Origin: Halomonas sp. KAO
GTDB taxonomy: Bacteria; Pseudomonadota; Gammaproteobacteria; Pseudomonadales; Halomonadaceae
DNA: 42,602 bases
Direction of reading: 5' to 3'
Assembly: GCF_015595025.1 (NCBI RefSeq)
Contig: NZ_JADNRL010000026.1
Span: 206,405-249,006, forward strand
Below the pieces are notes generated by a model, which saw only the letters and a program-made list of their open reading frames with translations, was not told the DNA's origin and did not search any database. The position numbers were made by a program, and so were the translations under genes. Within the stretch, counting starts at the first letter, position 1, and every line of letters begins with the position of its first letter. Shown here in pieces: positions 17,684 to 25,787 of the stretch.

Positions 17684-18862
17684 ATGAACGACACCCTGGA
17701 TGCGGTCATCGTTGGCGGCGGCATGGTCGGGGCGGCCGTGGCGGCGGCGCTGGGTCAGGCCGGCATGCGCGTGGCACTGGTGGAGGGCGGCGCTCCACCG
17801 GCGGCGATTCCCGATGACGCTCCCTTCGACCTGCGGGTATCGTCGCTCAACCTCGCCTCCCAGCGCCTGCTGGAGGAGGTCGGCGCCTGGTCCTTCATTC
17901 CCGAGTCGCGGCGTTGCCCCTTCCGCCATATCGAGGCGAGCGATGCGGCCGAGAAGCGCCATATCCGCTTCAGTGCCATCGACCTCGAACTGCCCGACTT
18001 CGGCTTCTTCGTCGAGAACCGGGTGATCCGTCGCGCCCTGTGGCAGCGCCTGGCCGAGTTGCCTGGCGTCACCACGATCTGCCACGCCGGCCCGGTGGCC
18101 TGGGTGCCCGGCGGGCACCGCTGCCTGCTGGAGCTCGATAACGGCCGCCTGCTGGCGACGCGGCTGGTGGTGGGTGCCGACGGCGCCGGCTCCCACACCC
18201 GGGAGCTGGCCGGCATCGCCACCCGCGACGAGGACTACGGCCAGCGCGCCCTGATCACCAACGTGCGTACCCGGCTGCCTCAGCAGGATGTCAGCTGGCA
18301 ACGCTTCGCCCCCCGGGGGCCCCAGGCGATGCTGCCGCTGCCCGGTCACTACGCTTCGCTGATCTGGTACGACACTGCCGAGGCCACCCTGGCCCGGGAG
18401 GCGCTGGATGACGAGGCGCTGCGCCTGGCCATCGAGCACGAGTTTCCCACTCGCCTGGGCGGCGTGGAGGAGGTGCTCGGGCGGGCCAGCTTCCCCATTC
18501 GGCGTCGCCATGCCGAACGCTATGTGCGCCCGCGCCTGGCGCTGGTGGGCGATGCCGCCCATGTGATCCACCCGCTGGCCGGCCAGGGACTCAACCTGGG
18601 CATGCAGGACGCCGAGGCGTTGAGCCGGCGGGTGATCAATGCCTTCCGGTCGCGGCACGACCCCGGCGGCCGGGCGCCACTGGCCGGCTATGCCCGGGAG
18701 CGGCGCCCCCAGACCCTGGCGATGATCGCCGCCATGGAGACCTTCCACCATGTCTTCACCGGCGCCGCCCCGCTGCGCCACGCCGGTGCCGCCGGCATGG
18801 CCGTGGCCGAGCGCCTGGAGGGTGCCAAGCGCGCGGTGATGCGTCACGCCCTGGGGCTGTAG
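17684..18862 (+). CDS. UbiH/UbiF/VisC-family FAD-dependent hydroxylase
   Basis: The 392-residue flavoprotein has an N-terminal Rossmann GGGMVG (11-16), the DG motif GADGAGSHTREL (164-175) and the GD...P motif GDAAHVIHPLAGQGLNLGMQDA (289-310), the standard layout of aromatic-ring hydroxylases of ubiquinone biosynthesis. AENRVIRRALW-type sequence (near 111-120) is typical of UbiH/UbiF/VisC. Which ring carbon it hydroxylates cannot be told from sequence. GAGGAGAG precedes the ATG. It is followed by a GC-rich hairpin and a C10 run, then by the zinc operon. Confidence 0.85.
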   Translation: MNDTLDAVIVGGGMVGAAVAAALGQAGMRVALVEGGAPPAAIPDDAPFDLRVSSLNLASQRLLEEVGAWSFIPESRRCPFRHIEASDAAEKRHIRFSAIDLELPDFGFFVENRVIRRALWQRLAELPGVTTICHAGPVAWVPGGHRCLLELDNGRLLATRLVVGADGAGSHTRELAGIATRDEDYGQRALITNVRTRLPQQDVSWQRFAPRGPQAMLPLPGHYASLIWYDTAEATLAREALDDEALRLAIEHEFPTRLGGVEEVLGRASFPIRRRHAERYVRPRLALVGDAAHVIHPLAGQGLNLGMQDAEALSRRVINAFRSRHDPGGRAPLAGYARERRPQTLAMIAAMETFHHVFTGAAPLRHAGAAGMAVAERLEGAKRAVMRHALGL

Positions 18863-18884
18863 GCCCCCCCCCCTACGAAGCCCC
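18853..18884 (+). terminator. GC-rich hairpin with C10 run after the UbiH-family gene
   Basis: GGGGCTGTAGG (18853-18863) can pair with CCTAC and AGCCCC (18872-18884), enclosing a run of ten C residues at 18864-18873. The stop codon TAG is within the left arm. No T run follows, so termination would be inefficient or Rho-assisted. The C10 run is also a place where length errors or slippage could occur. Confidence 0.45.
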
Positions 18885-18945
18885 GCGCAGCGACCGCTCC
18901 AGGCAGGGGCCAGTCGGCCTATAGGCACTGGTCAGCCGGCATTTT

Positions 18946-18958
18946 GTTATGTTATAAC
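18946..18958. promoter_or_regulatory. Zur box upstream of the zinc uptake operon
   Basis: GTTATGTTATAAC is a dyad (GTTAT-N3-ATAAC) matching the core of gammaproteobacterial Zur sites, which typically read TGTTATAnTATAACA. It lies 38 bp upstream of the first gene of the operon, where bound Zur would block transcription when zinc is sufficient. Confidence 0.8.
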
Positions 18959-18996
18959 CTTTGCCGCTTTCCGCCGCCTACTGCCCAGAGGACCCC

Positions 18997-19146
18997 ATGG
19001 CACACCGCAGACACCGGCACCGCCCGGAAGGACCCTGCCACTTCTCGCTGATGTCGCTTTCGGCCACCCGCCGCCTGCTGCTGGCGGCACTGCCGCTGGT
19101 GGCCCTGTGGCTGGCGGTGGCCTGGGCCGCCGGCTGGGGGGTGTGA
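18997..19146 (+). CDS. Small His-rich single-span membrane protein, first gene of the zinc operon
   Basis: The 49-residue frame starts ATG at 18997 after AGAGGA. The N terminus is histidine- and arginine-rich (MAHRRHRHRPEGPCH, with four His and one Cys able to bind metal) and is followed by one hydrophobic span (LLLAALPLVALWLAVAWAAG, about 29-48). The stop overlaps the znuC ATG in a TGATG arrangement, so the two are translationally coupled. I do not recognise a family. A role as a zinc-binding accessory subunit of the ABC transporter, or merely a leader peptide ensuring znuC translation, are both possible. Confidence 0.6.
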   Translation: MAHRRHRHRPEGPCHFSLMSLSATRRLLLAALPLVALWLAVAWAAGWGV

Positions 19147-19880
19147 TGTCACGCCTGCAGCTCGAGAACCTGACCCTGGCCCGCGGCGGGCGCACCGTGC
19201 TGGAGCATCTGGAGGGTCGCTTCCAGGACGGGGCCATCACCGCCCTGATGGGCACCAACGGGGCCGGCAAGAGCACCCTTATCAGCGCCATCATGGGCAT
19301 GCTGCGACCGATCTCCGGCCGGGTGGCCTGCCAGGTGCCCAAGGAGCGCCGTGCCTGGCTGCCCCAGCAGCTGGCCCTGGATCTCACCTTCCCGATGAGC
19401 GTGGAAGAGCTGATCATGACCGGCAGCTGGCCCAGCCACGGCGCCCTCAAGGGGTACTGTGCGGCCCACTACCGCCGCGGCCGCGAGATCATGGCGCGCC
19501 TGGGCATCTCGCACCTGGCCCATCGCCAGCTGGGTGAGCTCTCCGGCGGCCAGCGCCAGCGCGCACTGATCGGCCGCACCCTGATGCAGGAGGCCGAGCT
19601 GCTGCTGCTCGACGAGCCCTTCGCCAACGTCGATATCGAGACGGTGGACGTGCTGATGGATGTGCTGCGCGACATGGCCCGGAATGGCGCCACCATCGTG
19701 GTGGTGCTGCATGACCTGGAGCAGCTCTCGCGCCTGGCCGATGACGTGCTGATACTGACCGGTGGCCACGGCCGTTGGGCGAACCCCGCCTCTCTGCTGG
19801 AGCGTTACGCCGGACAGCCGCCCCGTGCCCCCCGCCTGCCCCTCACCTTCCCGGATACCTTCGATGCTGGAACTGCTTGA
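19146..19880 (+). CDS. znuC: Zinc ABC transporter ATP-binding protein ZnuC
   Basis: The 244-residue ATPase has Walker A GTNGAGKS (36-43), the signature LSGGQ (132-136), Walker B LLLLDEP (152-158) and a switch His in VVVLHDLEQLSR. The DLTFPMSVEELIMTGSW block (79-95) is typical of metal-cation ABC ATPases. The ATG shares its A with the upstream small-protein stop. It overlaps znuB by 17 bp. It works with ZnuB in the membrane and periplasmic ZnuA; zinc rather than manganese is supported by the Zur box and the His-rich ZnuA. Confidence 0.9.
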   Translation: MSRLQLENLTLARGGRTVLEHLEGRFQDGAITALMGTNGAGKSTLISAIMGMLRPISGRVACQVPKERRAWLPQQLALDLTFPMSVEELIMTGSWPSHGALKGYCAAHYRRGREIMARLGISHLAHRQLGELSGGQRQRALIGRTLMQEAELLLLDEPFANVDIETVDVLMDVLRDMARNGATIVVVLHDLEQLSRLADDVLILTGGHGRWANPASLLERYAGQPPRAPRLPLTFPDTFDAGTA

Positions 19881-20754
19881 CGCCTGGCTGCTTGCCCCCC
19901 TCGACTACGGCTTCATGAAGCGCGCCCTGGTGGCCGGCCTGGCGCTGTCGCTGGCCGCACCGCCGCTGGGGGTGTTCCTGATGCTGCGCGGCATGAGCCT
20001 GATCGGCGATGCCATGGCCCACGCCATCCTGCCCGGAGTGGCCCTGGGCTTCCTGGCCGCCGGCTTCTCGCTGCCCCTCATGAGCCTGGGCGGCATCCTC
20101 TCGGGCCTGCTGGTCGCGGTGCTGGCCGGCAGCGTGTCGCAGATGACCGGCCACCGCGAGGACTCGGCCATGGCCAGCTTCTTCCTGATCTCGCTGGCCG
20201 CCGGCGTCATGCTGGTCTCCATGGGTGGCAGCAGCGTCGACCTCACCCATGTGCTGTTCGGCTCGATACTGGCCGTCGACACCACCGCCCTGCTGCTGAT
20301 CGCCGCCATCAGCAGCCTGATCGTGGTGGTGCTGGCGGTGATCTTCCGCGCCCTGGTGGTGGAGTGCCTGGACCCGCTGTTCCTGCGTGGCCAGGGCAGC
20401 CCGGTGAGCCTGATCCATGGCGTCTTCCTGGGCCTGGTGGTGCTCAACCTGACCGCCGGCTTCCAGACCCTCGGCACCCTGATGGCGGTGGGCCTGATGA
20501 TGTTGCCGGCGACCACCGCCCGCTTCTGGAGCCAGCGCCTCGAGGGGCTGATCGGCATCGCCATCCTGGTCGCCCTGATCGCCAGCAGCGGCGGGCTGCT
20601 GCTCTCCTATCATCTCAACCTGCCCTCGGGCCCCTCGATCATCCTGCTCGCCGGGAGCGGCTACCTGCTCTCGGCCCTGGTGGGTCGCCACCACAGCCTG
20701 CTCGCCCGGCTGCGTCGCCGCGCCACGCCGCTGGGCGCCCCGGAACCCGAATGA
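19864..20754 (+). CDS. znuB: Zinc ABC transporter permease ZnuB
   Basis: The 296-residue permease has about eight membrane spans and the family sequences LMLRGMSLIGDAMAHAILPGVALGF (near 38-62), GLMMLPATTARFW and the final LLLSYHLNLPSGPSIILLAG. ATG 19864 starts MLELLDAWLLAPLDYGFMKRAL, the usual ABC-3 permease N terminus, and overlaps the end of znuC by 17 bp. A frame extending 5' to 19762 is ignored because it lies inside znuC and is proline-rich. Confidence 0.9.
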   Translation: MLELLDAWLLAPLDYGFMKRALVAGLALSLAAPPLGVFLMLRGMSLIGDAMAHAILPGVALGFLAAGFSLPLMSLGGILSGLLVAVLAGSVSQMTGHREDSAMASFFLISLAAGVMLVSMGGSSVDLTHVLFGSILAVDTTALLLIAAISSLIVVVLAVIFRALVVECLDPLFLRGQGSPVSLIHGVFLGLVVLNLTAGFQTLGTLMAVGLMMLPATTARFWSQRLEGLIGIAILVALIASSGGLLLSYHLNLPSGPSIILLAGSGYLLSALVGRHHSLLARLRRRATPLGAPEPE

Positions 20755-20774
20755 CTCAACGGAGATCCCCTGTC

Positions 20775-21803
20775 ATGCGTCCGCTGTCCCCCGCCATCAA
20801 TGCCCTGGGCCTGGCCGCCCTGCTCGCCCTGCCCACCGCCCATGCCGAGGAGCCCGTGCAGGTGCTGGCCAGCTTCAGCATCCTCGCCGATATGGTCGAG
20901 AATGTCGGTGGCGAACATGTCGAGGTCACCTCCCTGGTGGGGCCCAACAGCGATGCCCATGTCTATTCACCGCGGCCCACCGACGCCCGAGCCCTGGCCG
21001 AGGCGGATCTGGTGGTCTTCAACGGCCTGCAGTTCGAGGGCTGGATGGAGCGCCTGGTGGCAGCCAGCGACTACACCGGGCCACTGGTGGTCACCACGGA
21101 GGGCATCGAGGGGCTGGTCGATGCCGAGCATGAGGAGCACGGTGGCCATAACGAGCATGACTACAGTGACCAGGACGAGCAGCACGGCGACCAGGACGCA
21201 CATGGCCACGCCAGCCAAGATGCGCATGACCATGGCGACCAGGACCCCCACGCCTGGCAGAACCTGATCGCCGGCAAGCGTTATGTGGCCAATATCCGCG
21301 ACGGCCTGGTCGAGGCCGACCCGGAGAACGCCGATGCCTATACCGCCAACGCGGCCCGCTATATCGACGCGATCGAGGCGGCCGATGACGAGGTCCGCGC
21401 GCTGATCGACGAGATCCCCGCCACCACCAGCGTCATCACCGGTCACGCCTCCTTCGGCCACTTCGCCCACGCCTACGGGCTGCGCTTTATGTCACTCCAG
21501 GGACTCTCCACCGACGCCGAACCCAGCGCCGCCGATATGGCCGGCCTGATCGAGGTGATCCACGAGCAGGATGTGCGCGCCCTCTTCCACGAGAACATGA
21601 CCAGCCCCGCCCTGCTCGAGCAGCTGGCCGAGGAGACCGGCCTGCCCATCGCCGGCACCCTCTACGCCGACGCCCTGGCCAGCGAAGGCGAGGCCAGCAC
21701 CTGGCTGGGCATGATCCGCCACAACGCTCACACCCTGCACGACGCCCTGGCCGAGCCGGGCCAAGAGGACCACGATCACGAGGATCATGGTCACGATCAC
21801 TGA
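20775..21803 (+). CDS. znuA: Periplasmic zinc-binding protein ZnuA
   Basis: The 342-residue precursor has a signal peptide ending ALPTAHA (cleavage near 24). Cluster A-I metal-site residues are visible as His62 (SDAHVYSPRP), His159 (DPHAW) and His224/His229 (TGHASFGHFAH). A long Asp/His-rich loop at about 118-158 and a His/Asp tail EDHDHEDHGHDH are typical of high-affinity ZnuA and argue for zinc. ATG 20775 with GGAGAT 8 nt upstream is preferred over the ATG at 20751 that overlaps the znuB stop, as it gives a clean signal peptide. The operon ends here with a terminator. Confidence 0.92.
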   Translation: MRPLSPAINALGLAALLALPTAHAEEPVQVLASFSILADMVENVGGEHVEVTSLVGPNSDAHVYSPRPTDARALAEADLVVFNGLQFEGWMERLVAASDYTGPLVVTTEGIEGLVDAEHEEHGGHNEHDYSDQDEQHGDQDAHGHASQDAHDHGDQDPHAWQNLIAGKRYVANIRDGLVEADPENADAYTANAARYIDAIEAADDEVRALIDEIPATTSVITGHASFGHFAHAYGLRFMSLQGLSTDAEPSAADMAGLIEVIHEQDVRALFHENMTSPALLEQLAEETGLPIAGTLYADALASEGEASTWLGMIRHNAHTLHDALAEPGQEDHDHEDHGHDH

Positions 21804-21851
21804 GCCACTCAGCTACTCAGCCACTCAGCTACTCAACCACTCAGCCACCGA
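21804..21851 (+). repeat. Octamer tandem repeat after znuA
   Basis: Six 8-bp units start directly at the znuA stop codon: GCCACTCA, GCTACTCA, GCCACTCA, GCTACTCA, ACCACTCA, GCCACCGA. Alternating C and T at the third position makes a 16-bp higher-order unit. It lies between the stop codon and the terminator hairpin, so it would be in the 3' untranslated region of the zinc operon. Confidence 0.9.
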
Positions 21852-21868
21852 GTTTGACCAGTCAGCAT

Positions 21869-21888
21869 GAGGCGCCTTCGGGCGCCTC
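21869..21888 (+). terminator. Terminator of the zinc operon
   Basis: An 8-bp stem GAGGCGCC/GGCGCCTC is closed by the stable TTCG tetraloop and followed by CTTGCGTTATT. It is the first strong hairpin after znuA. The following 225 bp up to the binding-protein gene hold no gene; a CATAT-N9-ATATG dyad (21908-21926) is the only other structure I see. Confidence 0.85.
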
Positions 21889-22113
21889 CTTGCGTTATTG
21901 GGGGTCTCATATCTTGGCCGCATATGTCGACTAACCGAGGCCTTGATTCCGCCAGCACGGCGATATGGCCGAAAAATTGGCAGTAAATGCAAAAATCCTG
22001 GCCCGATAGATCAACCCCTTCCCGATCTTTGTTCCTACCATGGGTCACGGGGCACCGGTTCACCACCCGCTCCAAGATCGACAACAACAACGCAAAAACG
22101 CAAAGGCACCCAC

Positions 22114-23031
22114 ATGATCCCTACCCGCACGCCTGCCCTCGGTGCTCTCGCCGCCTCCATGCTGCTCGCCTCACAGGCCGCCACCGCCGCCATCACCGAT
22201 AACGAGATCCGCATCGGCTACCTGGCCGACATGACCGGCGCCTATCGAGACCCCATCGGCCCCCTGGGCGAAGACGCCATCCGGATGGCCATCGAGGACA
22301 TGGGAGGCAAGGTGGCCGGTGCCAAGGTGGTGCTGTTCAGTGCCGATGACCGCAATAGCCCCGACGTGGGCTCCAGCGTGGTACGCGAGTGGATCGACGA
22401 GCGCAACGTGGACATGGTGACCGGCCTGGTGGCCTCCTCGGTAACGCTTGCCACCGTCAAGCTCCTCGAGGAGGAGAACCGCCTGGGACTGGTCAACGGT
22501 GCGGTCTCCTCGAGCATCACCAACGAAAACTGCTCACCCAACCATGTCCACTGGGTCTACGACACCTGGGCCATGTCCAACGGCACTGCCAGTGCCATCA
22601 CCCGGGAAGGCAACACCGACTGGTACCTGCTGAGCGCCGACTACTCCTTCGGCCACGCCCTGGAGCGCGATGTCGCGCGAGTGGTGGAGGAAAGTGGCGG
22701 CAACGTGGTCGGCAGCATCCGCCACCCCTTCCCCAGCAGCGACTTTTCGTCGTACATGCTGCAGGCCATCGAGTCGGCCGCCACCGATGAGGCCCAGGCG
22801 GTACGCGCCCAGATGGCGGCGACTCCGATCGACGACATCTTCGCCAGCGGTGGTTATATCCGCGAGGACGGGCGCATGGTTCATGACATGTACCTGGTGG
22901 AAGTGAAGTCACCGCAGGAAGCCGCCGACGAGGACGATATCTTCCGCCTGGTACGCACCATTCCCGCCGCGGAAGCGTTTCGGCCCCTGGACCAGAGCGA
23001 CTGCCGCCTGATCACGCCCAGTGATGCCTGA
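22114..23031 (+). CDS. ABC-type branched-chain amino acid/urea-like substrate-binding protein, probably with internal deletion
   Basis: The 305-residue precursor has a signal peptide (ending SQAATA near 25) and the Peripla_BP_6 start IRIGYLADMTGAYRDPIGPLGEDA. The first lobe is normal to SSDFSSYMLQAIES (near 221). The sequence then jumps to AATDEAQAVRAQM and the usual C-terminal DDIFASGGYIREDGRMVHDMY. Family members are around 400 residues, with about 100 residues between these points (the SGA-VGLANAGxDT segment, the second-lobe sheet and the linker into the AAGTDEA helix). That block is absent, in frame. It precedes acyl-CoA genes but no permease genes, so it may be non-functional. ATG 22114 follows AAAGG. 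Confidence 0.75.
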   Translation: MIPTRTPALGALAASMLLASQAATAAITDNEIRIGYLADMTGAYRDPIGPLGEDAIRMAIEDMGGKVAGAKVVLFSADDRNSPDVGSSVVREWIDERNVDMVTGLVASSVTLATVKLLEEENRLGLVNGAVSSSITNENCSPNHVHWVYDTWAMSNGTASAITREGNTDWYLLSADYSFGHALERDVARVVEESGGNVVGSIRHPFPSSDFSSYMLQAIESAATDEAQAVRAQMAATPIDDIFASGGYIREDGRMVHDMYLVEVKSPQEAADEDDIFRLVRTIPAAEAFRPLDQSDCRLITPSDA

Positions 23032-23075
23032 CGCCCCTCTCCCCCCAACAAGACAGCACAACTCGTGGAGATGAG

Positions 23076-24620
23076 ATGACCATGCAGAATCGCATCCAGC
23101 AGCACACCATCGGCGCCGCCCTGGGGCGCACCGCCCGCAAGCACGCCGTCCGTTCGGCACTGACCTTCAACGATCGTCAGTGGACCTATGGCGAACTCGA
23201 CCGGGCAGTGAACCGGGTGGCCAACCGCCTGCTGGCCCTGGGCCTCGAGCCGGGGGATCGCCTGGCGGTCTACGGCAAGAATTCCGACGCCTATGTGATT
23301 GCCTGGCTGGCCGCCACCCGTGCCGGCCTGGTGCATGTGCCGATCAATTTCGCCCTGAGCAGCGAGGAGCTCAGCTATATCCTCGAACAGTCCGGCGCCA
23401 GCGGCCTGCTGAGCGACCTCAGCCTGGCCGACAAGGTGGAGGCCGCCTGCCGGGGCCGTGACCTGGTACTTTCCGGCACCCTGCATGCTCAGGAGGGTGA
23501 CGATTTCGATGTGATTCGGGAGGCCCTCGGCACGGGTGATGCCTCCGAGCCCGAGGTCATGCTCGATAGCCAGAGCCTGGCCCAGCTGCTCTACACCTCG
23601 GGCACAACCGCCGCCCCCAAGGCGGCGATGATGACCCACCAGGCCCTGCTCGCCGAGTACATGGCCTGCATGGTGGAGCTGGATATCAAGGCCGACGAGC
23701 CGATGCTGGCCGCCCTGCCCCTCTATCACTCGGCACAGATGCACGTCTTCTTGATGCCGGCCCTGCTGCTGGGCGCACCGATACATCTTCGCGAGGCGCC
23801 GGCCCCGGACGACTGCCTGGCACAGATCCAGCGGCACGGCATCGTGTCATTCTTCGCCCCGCCCACGGTGTGGATCGGCCTGCTGCGCCATCCGGAGTTC
23901 GATCGGCATGATCTCGGCCGCCTGAAGAAGGCCTACTACGGTGCCTCGATCATGCCGGTTCCGGTGGTGGAGGAGCTGCATCGCCGCATCCCCGGGGTAG
24001 GGCTCTACAACTGCTACGGCCAGAGCGAGATCGCCCCGCTGGCCACGGTGCTGCGCCCCGAGGAGCACGATGCCAGGCCGGCCTCGGCGGGGCGCCCCAT
24101 CCTCACCGTGGAGACCCGCATCGTCGACGCCGAGATGAACGACGTGCCGGCCGGGGAGCAGGGCGAGATCATTCATCGCTCGCCTCAGCTGCTCACCGGC
24201 TACTGGGGCAAGCCCGAGATGACCGAAGAGGCGTTTCTTGGCGGCTGGTTCCACTCTGGCGATGTGGGCTACCTCGATGAGGAGGGCTATCTGTTCATCG
24301 TCGATCGCATCAAGGACGTGATCAATACCGGGGGTGTGCTGGTGGCCAGTCGCGAGGTGGAAGACGTGATGTTCCAGCACCCCGCCGTCTCCGAGGTGGC
24401 CGTGATCGGCCTGCCGGATGAGAAGTGGATCGAGGCGATCACCGCCGTGGTGGTGCTCAAGGAGGGGGAGGAAGTCAGCGAGGAGGCGCTGATCGAGCAT
24501 GCCCGAGCCCGCATGGCCCACTACAAGGTACCCAAGCAGATTCACTTCAGTGATGCGCTGCCCAAGAGCACCGCCGGCAAGATTCTCAAGCGACACCTGC
24601 GCAAGGAGCTTCACCCGTGA
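23076..24620 (+). CDS. Acyl-CoA ligase (AMP-forming, fatty-acyl/CoA synthetase type)
   Basis: The 514-residue ANL-family enzyme carries the P-loop-like motif LLYTSGTTAAPKAAMMTH, the YNCYGQSEIAPLA core motif, the GWFHSGDVGYLDEEGYLFIVDRIKDVI block and the C-terminal catalytic Lys in LPKSTAGKILKRHLRKEL. It activates a carboxylic acid to its CoA thioester with ATP. The substrate is not predictable. The stop overlaps the acyl-CoA dehydrogenase GTG by 4 bp. It is the first enzyme of a ligase, dehydrogenase, thiolase operon, so it probably feeds a short beta-oxidation pathway. Confidence 0.9.
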   Translation: MTMQNRIQQHTIGAALGRTARKHAVRSALTFNDRQWTYGELDRAVNRVANRLLALGLEPGDRLAVYGKNSDAYVIAWLAATRAGLVHVPINFALSSEELSYILEQSGASGLLSDLSLADKVEAACRGRDLVLSGTLHAQEGDDFDVIREALGTGDASEPEVMLDSQSLAQLLYTSGTTAAPKAAMMTHQALLAEYMACMVELDIKADEPMLAALPLYHSAQMHVFLMPALLLGAPIHLREAPAPDDCLAQIQRHGIVSFFAPPTVWIGLLRHPEFDRHDLGRLKKAYYGASIMPVPVVEELHRRIPGVGLYNCYGQSEIAPLATVLRPEEHDARPASAGRPILTVETRIVDAEMNDVPAGEQGEIIHRSPQLLTGYWGKPEMTEEAFLGGWFHSGDVGYLDEEGYLFIVDRIKDVINTGGVLVASREVEDVMFQHPAVSEVAVIGLPDEKWIEAITAVVVLKEGEEVSEEALIEHARARMAHYKVPKQIHFSDALPKSTAGKILKRHLRKELHP

Positions 24621-25771
24621 CCGTGAGTACACCACAGGACGAGATGACCCCGCTGTTTCACGACATGATCTGCCGTTTCCTCGAACAGGAGGTCACTCCC
24701 CACTATGAGGCCTGGGAGGAAGCCGGCGAGATGCCTCGCGCACTCTGGCGCCAGATGGGTGAGGCGGGGCTGTTGGGTATCGACATGCCGGAAGCCCTGG
24801 GTGGAGCCGGCGCCGACGTCGCCATTACCCAGCTGGTCATCGAGGAGATCTCGCGGCACGGCTTCGGCGGGCTGGCCAGCGCCTACAACATCCACGCCAA
24901 TATCGTCATGCCCTACCTGCTGCATATCGCCACCCCGGCGCAGCAGCAGCGCTGGCTCCCCTCCATGGCCAGTGGCGAGGCGATTGGCGCCATCGCCATG
25001 ACCGAGCCCGGGGCCGGCAGTGACCTGGCGGCCATCAAGACCCGGGCCCGGCGTACCCCAGCGGGCTGGCGCCTGGAGGGCAGCAAGATCTTCATCACCA
25101 ACGGCCAGGTGGCCGATCTGGTGATCGTCTGTGCCAAGACCGATCCCGATGCCGGCGCCAAGGGCGTCTCGCTGTTCCTGGTCGACACCTCGCTGCCCGG
25201 CTTCACCCGTGGTCAGCCGATCAAGAAGATCGGCCAGCACGCCAGCGACACCGCCGAGCTGTTCTTCGACGGCATCGAGCTGCCCGAGGATGCCCTGCTC
25301 GGCGAGGAAGGCGCCGGCTTTGCCTACCTGATGCAGGAGTTGCCCCGGGAGCGCCTCGGCGTCGGTGCCCAGGCACTGGGCGCCATGCAGGGCGCACTGG
25401 AGCTGACCCTCGAGTACGTGAAGGAGCGCCGCGCCTTCGGCCAGCGGGTGGGCGATTTCCAGAATACCCGCTTCACCCTCGCCGAGGTGCGGGCGGATAT
25501 CGACATGGGCCGTGCCTATCTCGAGAAGTGCATGGCCCAGTATCGCCAGGGCACCATGGGCCCTACCGAGGCTGCCATCCTCAAGCTGCGCCTCACCGAA
25601 ATGCAGTGCGCCACCGCCAATACCTGCCTGCAGCTGTTCGGTGGCTATGGCTATACCCGCGAATACCCCATCTCACGCTTCTATCTGGATGCCCGAGTGC
25701 AGACCATCTACGCCGGCACCTCGGAAATCATGAAAGAAGTCGTCGCCCGCTCGCTGCTGGGCAAGGCCTGA
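24617..25771 (+). CDS. Acyl-CoA dehydrogenase
   Basis: The 384-residue flavoenzyme has the family motifs AIAMTEPGAGSDLAAIKT (125-142), WRLEGSKIFITNGQVAD and RAFGQRVGDFQNTRF. At the position used as catalytic Glu in medium-chain enzymes (YEGT) it has IYAGT. A Glu is instead present at 245 in LPRERLGVG, the position used by long-chain and isovaleryl-CoA dehydrogenases. The start is GTG in a GTGA overlap with the ligase stop, implying coupled translation. It introduces the alpha-beta double bond in the operon's substrate and passes electrons to ETF. Confidence 0.9.
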   Translation: MTVSTPQDEMTPLFHDMICRFLEQEVTPHYEAWEEAGEMPRALWRQMGEAGLLGIDMPEALGGAGADVAITQLVIEEISRHGFGGLASAYNIHANIVMPYLLHIATPAQQQRWLPSMASGEAIGAIAMTEPGAGSDLAAIKTRARRTPAGWRLEGSKIFITNGQVADLVIVCAKTDPDAGAKGVSLFLVDTSLPGFTRGQPIKKIGQHASDTAELFFDGIELPEDALLGEEGAGFAYLMQELPRERLGVGAQALGAMQGALELTLEYVKERRAFGQRVGDFQNTRFTLAEVRADIDMGRAYLEKCMAQYRQGTMGPTEAAILKLRLTEMQCATANTCLQLFGGYGYTREYPISRFYLDARVQTIYAGTSEIMKEVVARSLLGKA

Positions 25772-25787
25772 ACCTGGAGGATCCCTT

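Noticed and set aside
21804..21851. Octamer arrays considered as CRISPR-like or protein-coding repeats
   Set aside because: No spacers, a unit of 8 bp that is not a multiple of three, and position behind a stop codon.
21977..21991. Sigma-54-like TTGGCAGTAAATGCA upstream of the binding-protein gene
   Set aside because: The spacing between the GG and GC elements is 10 instead of 12, so it does not fit a -24/-12 promoter.
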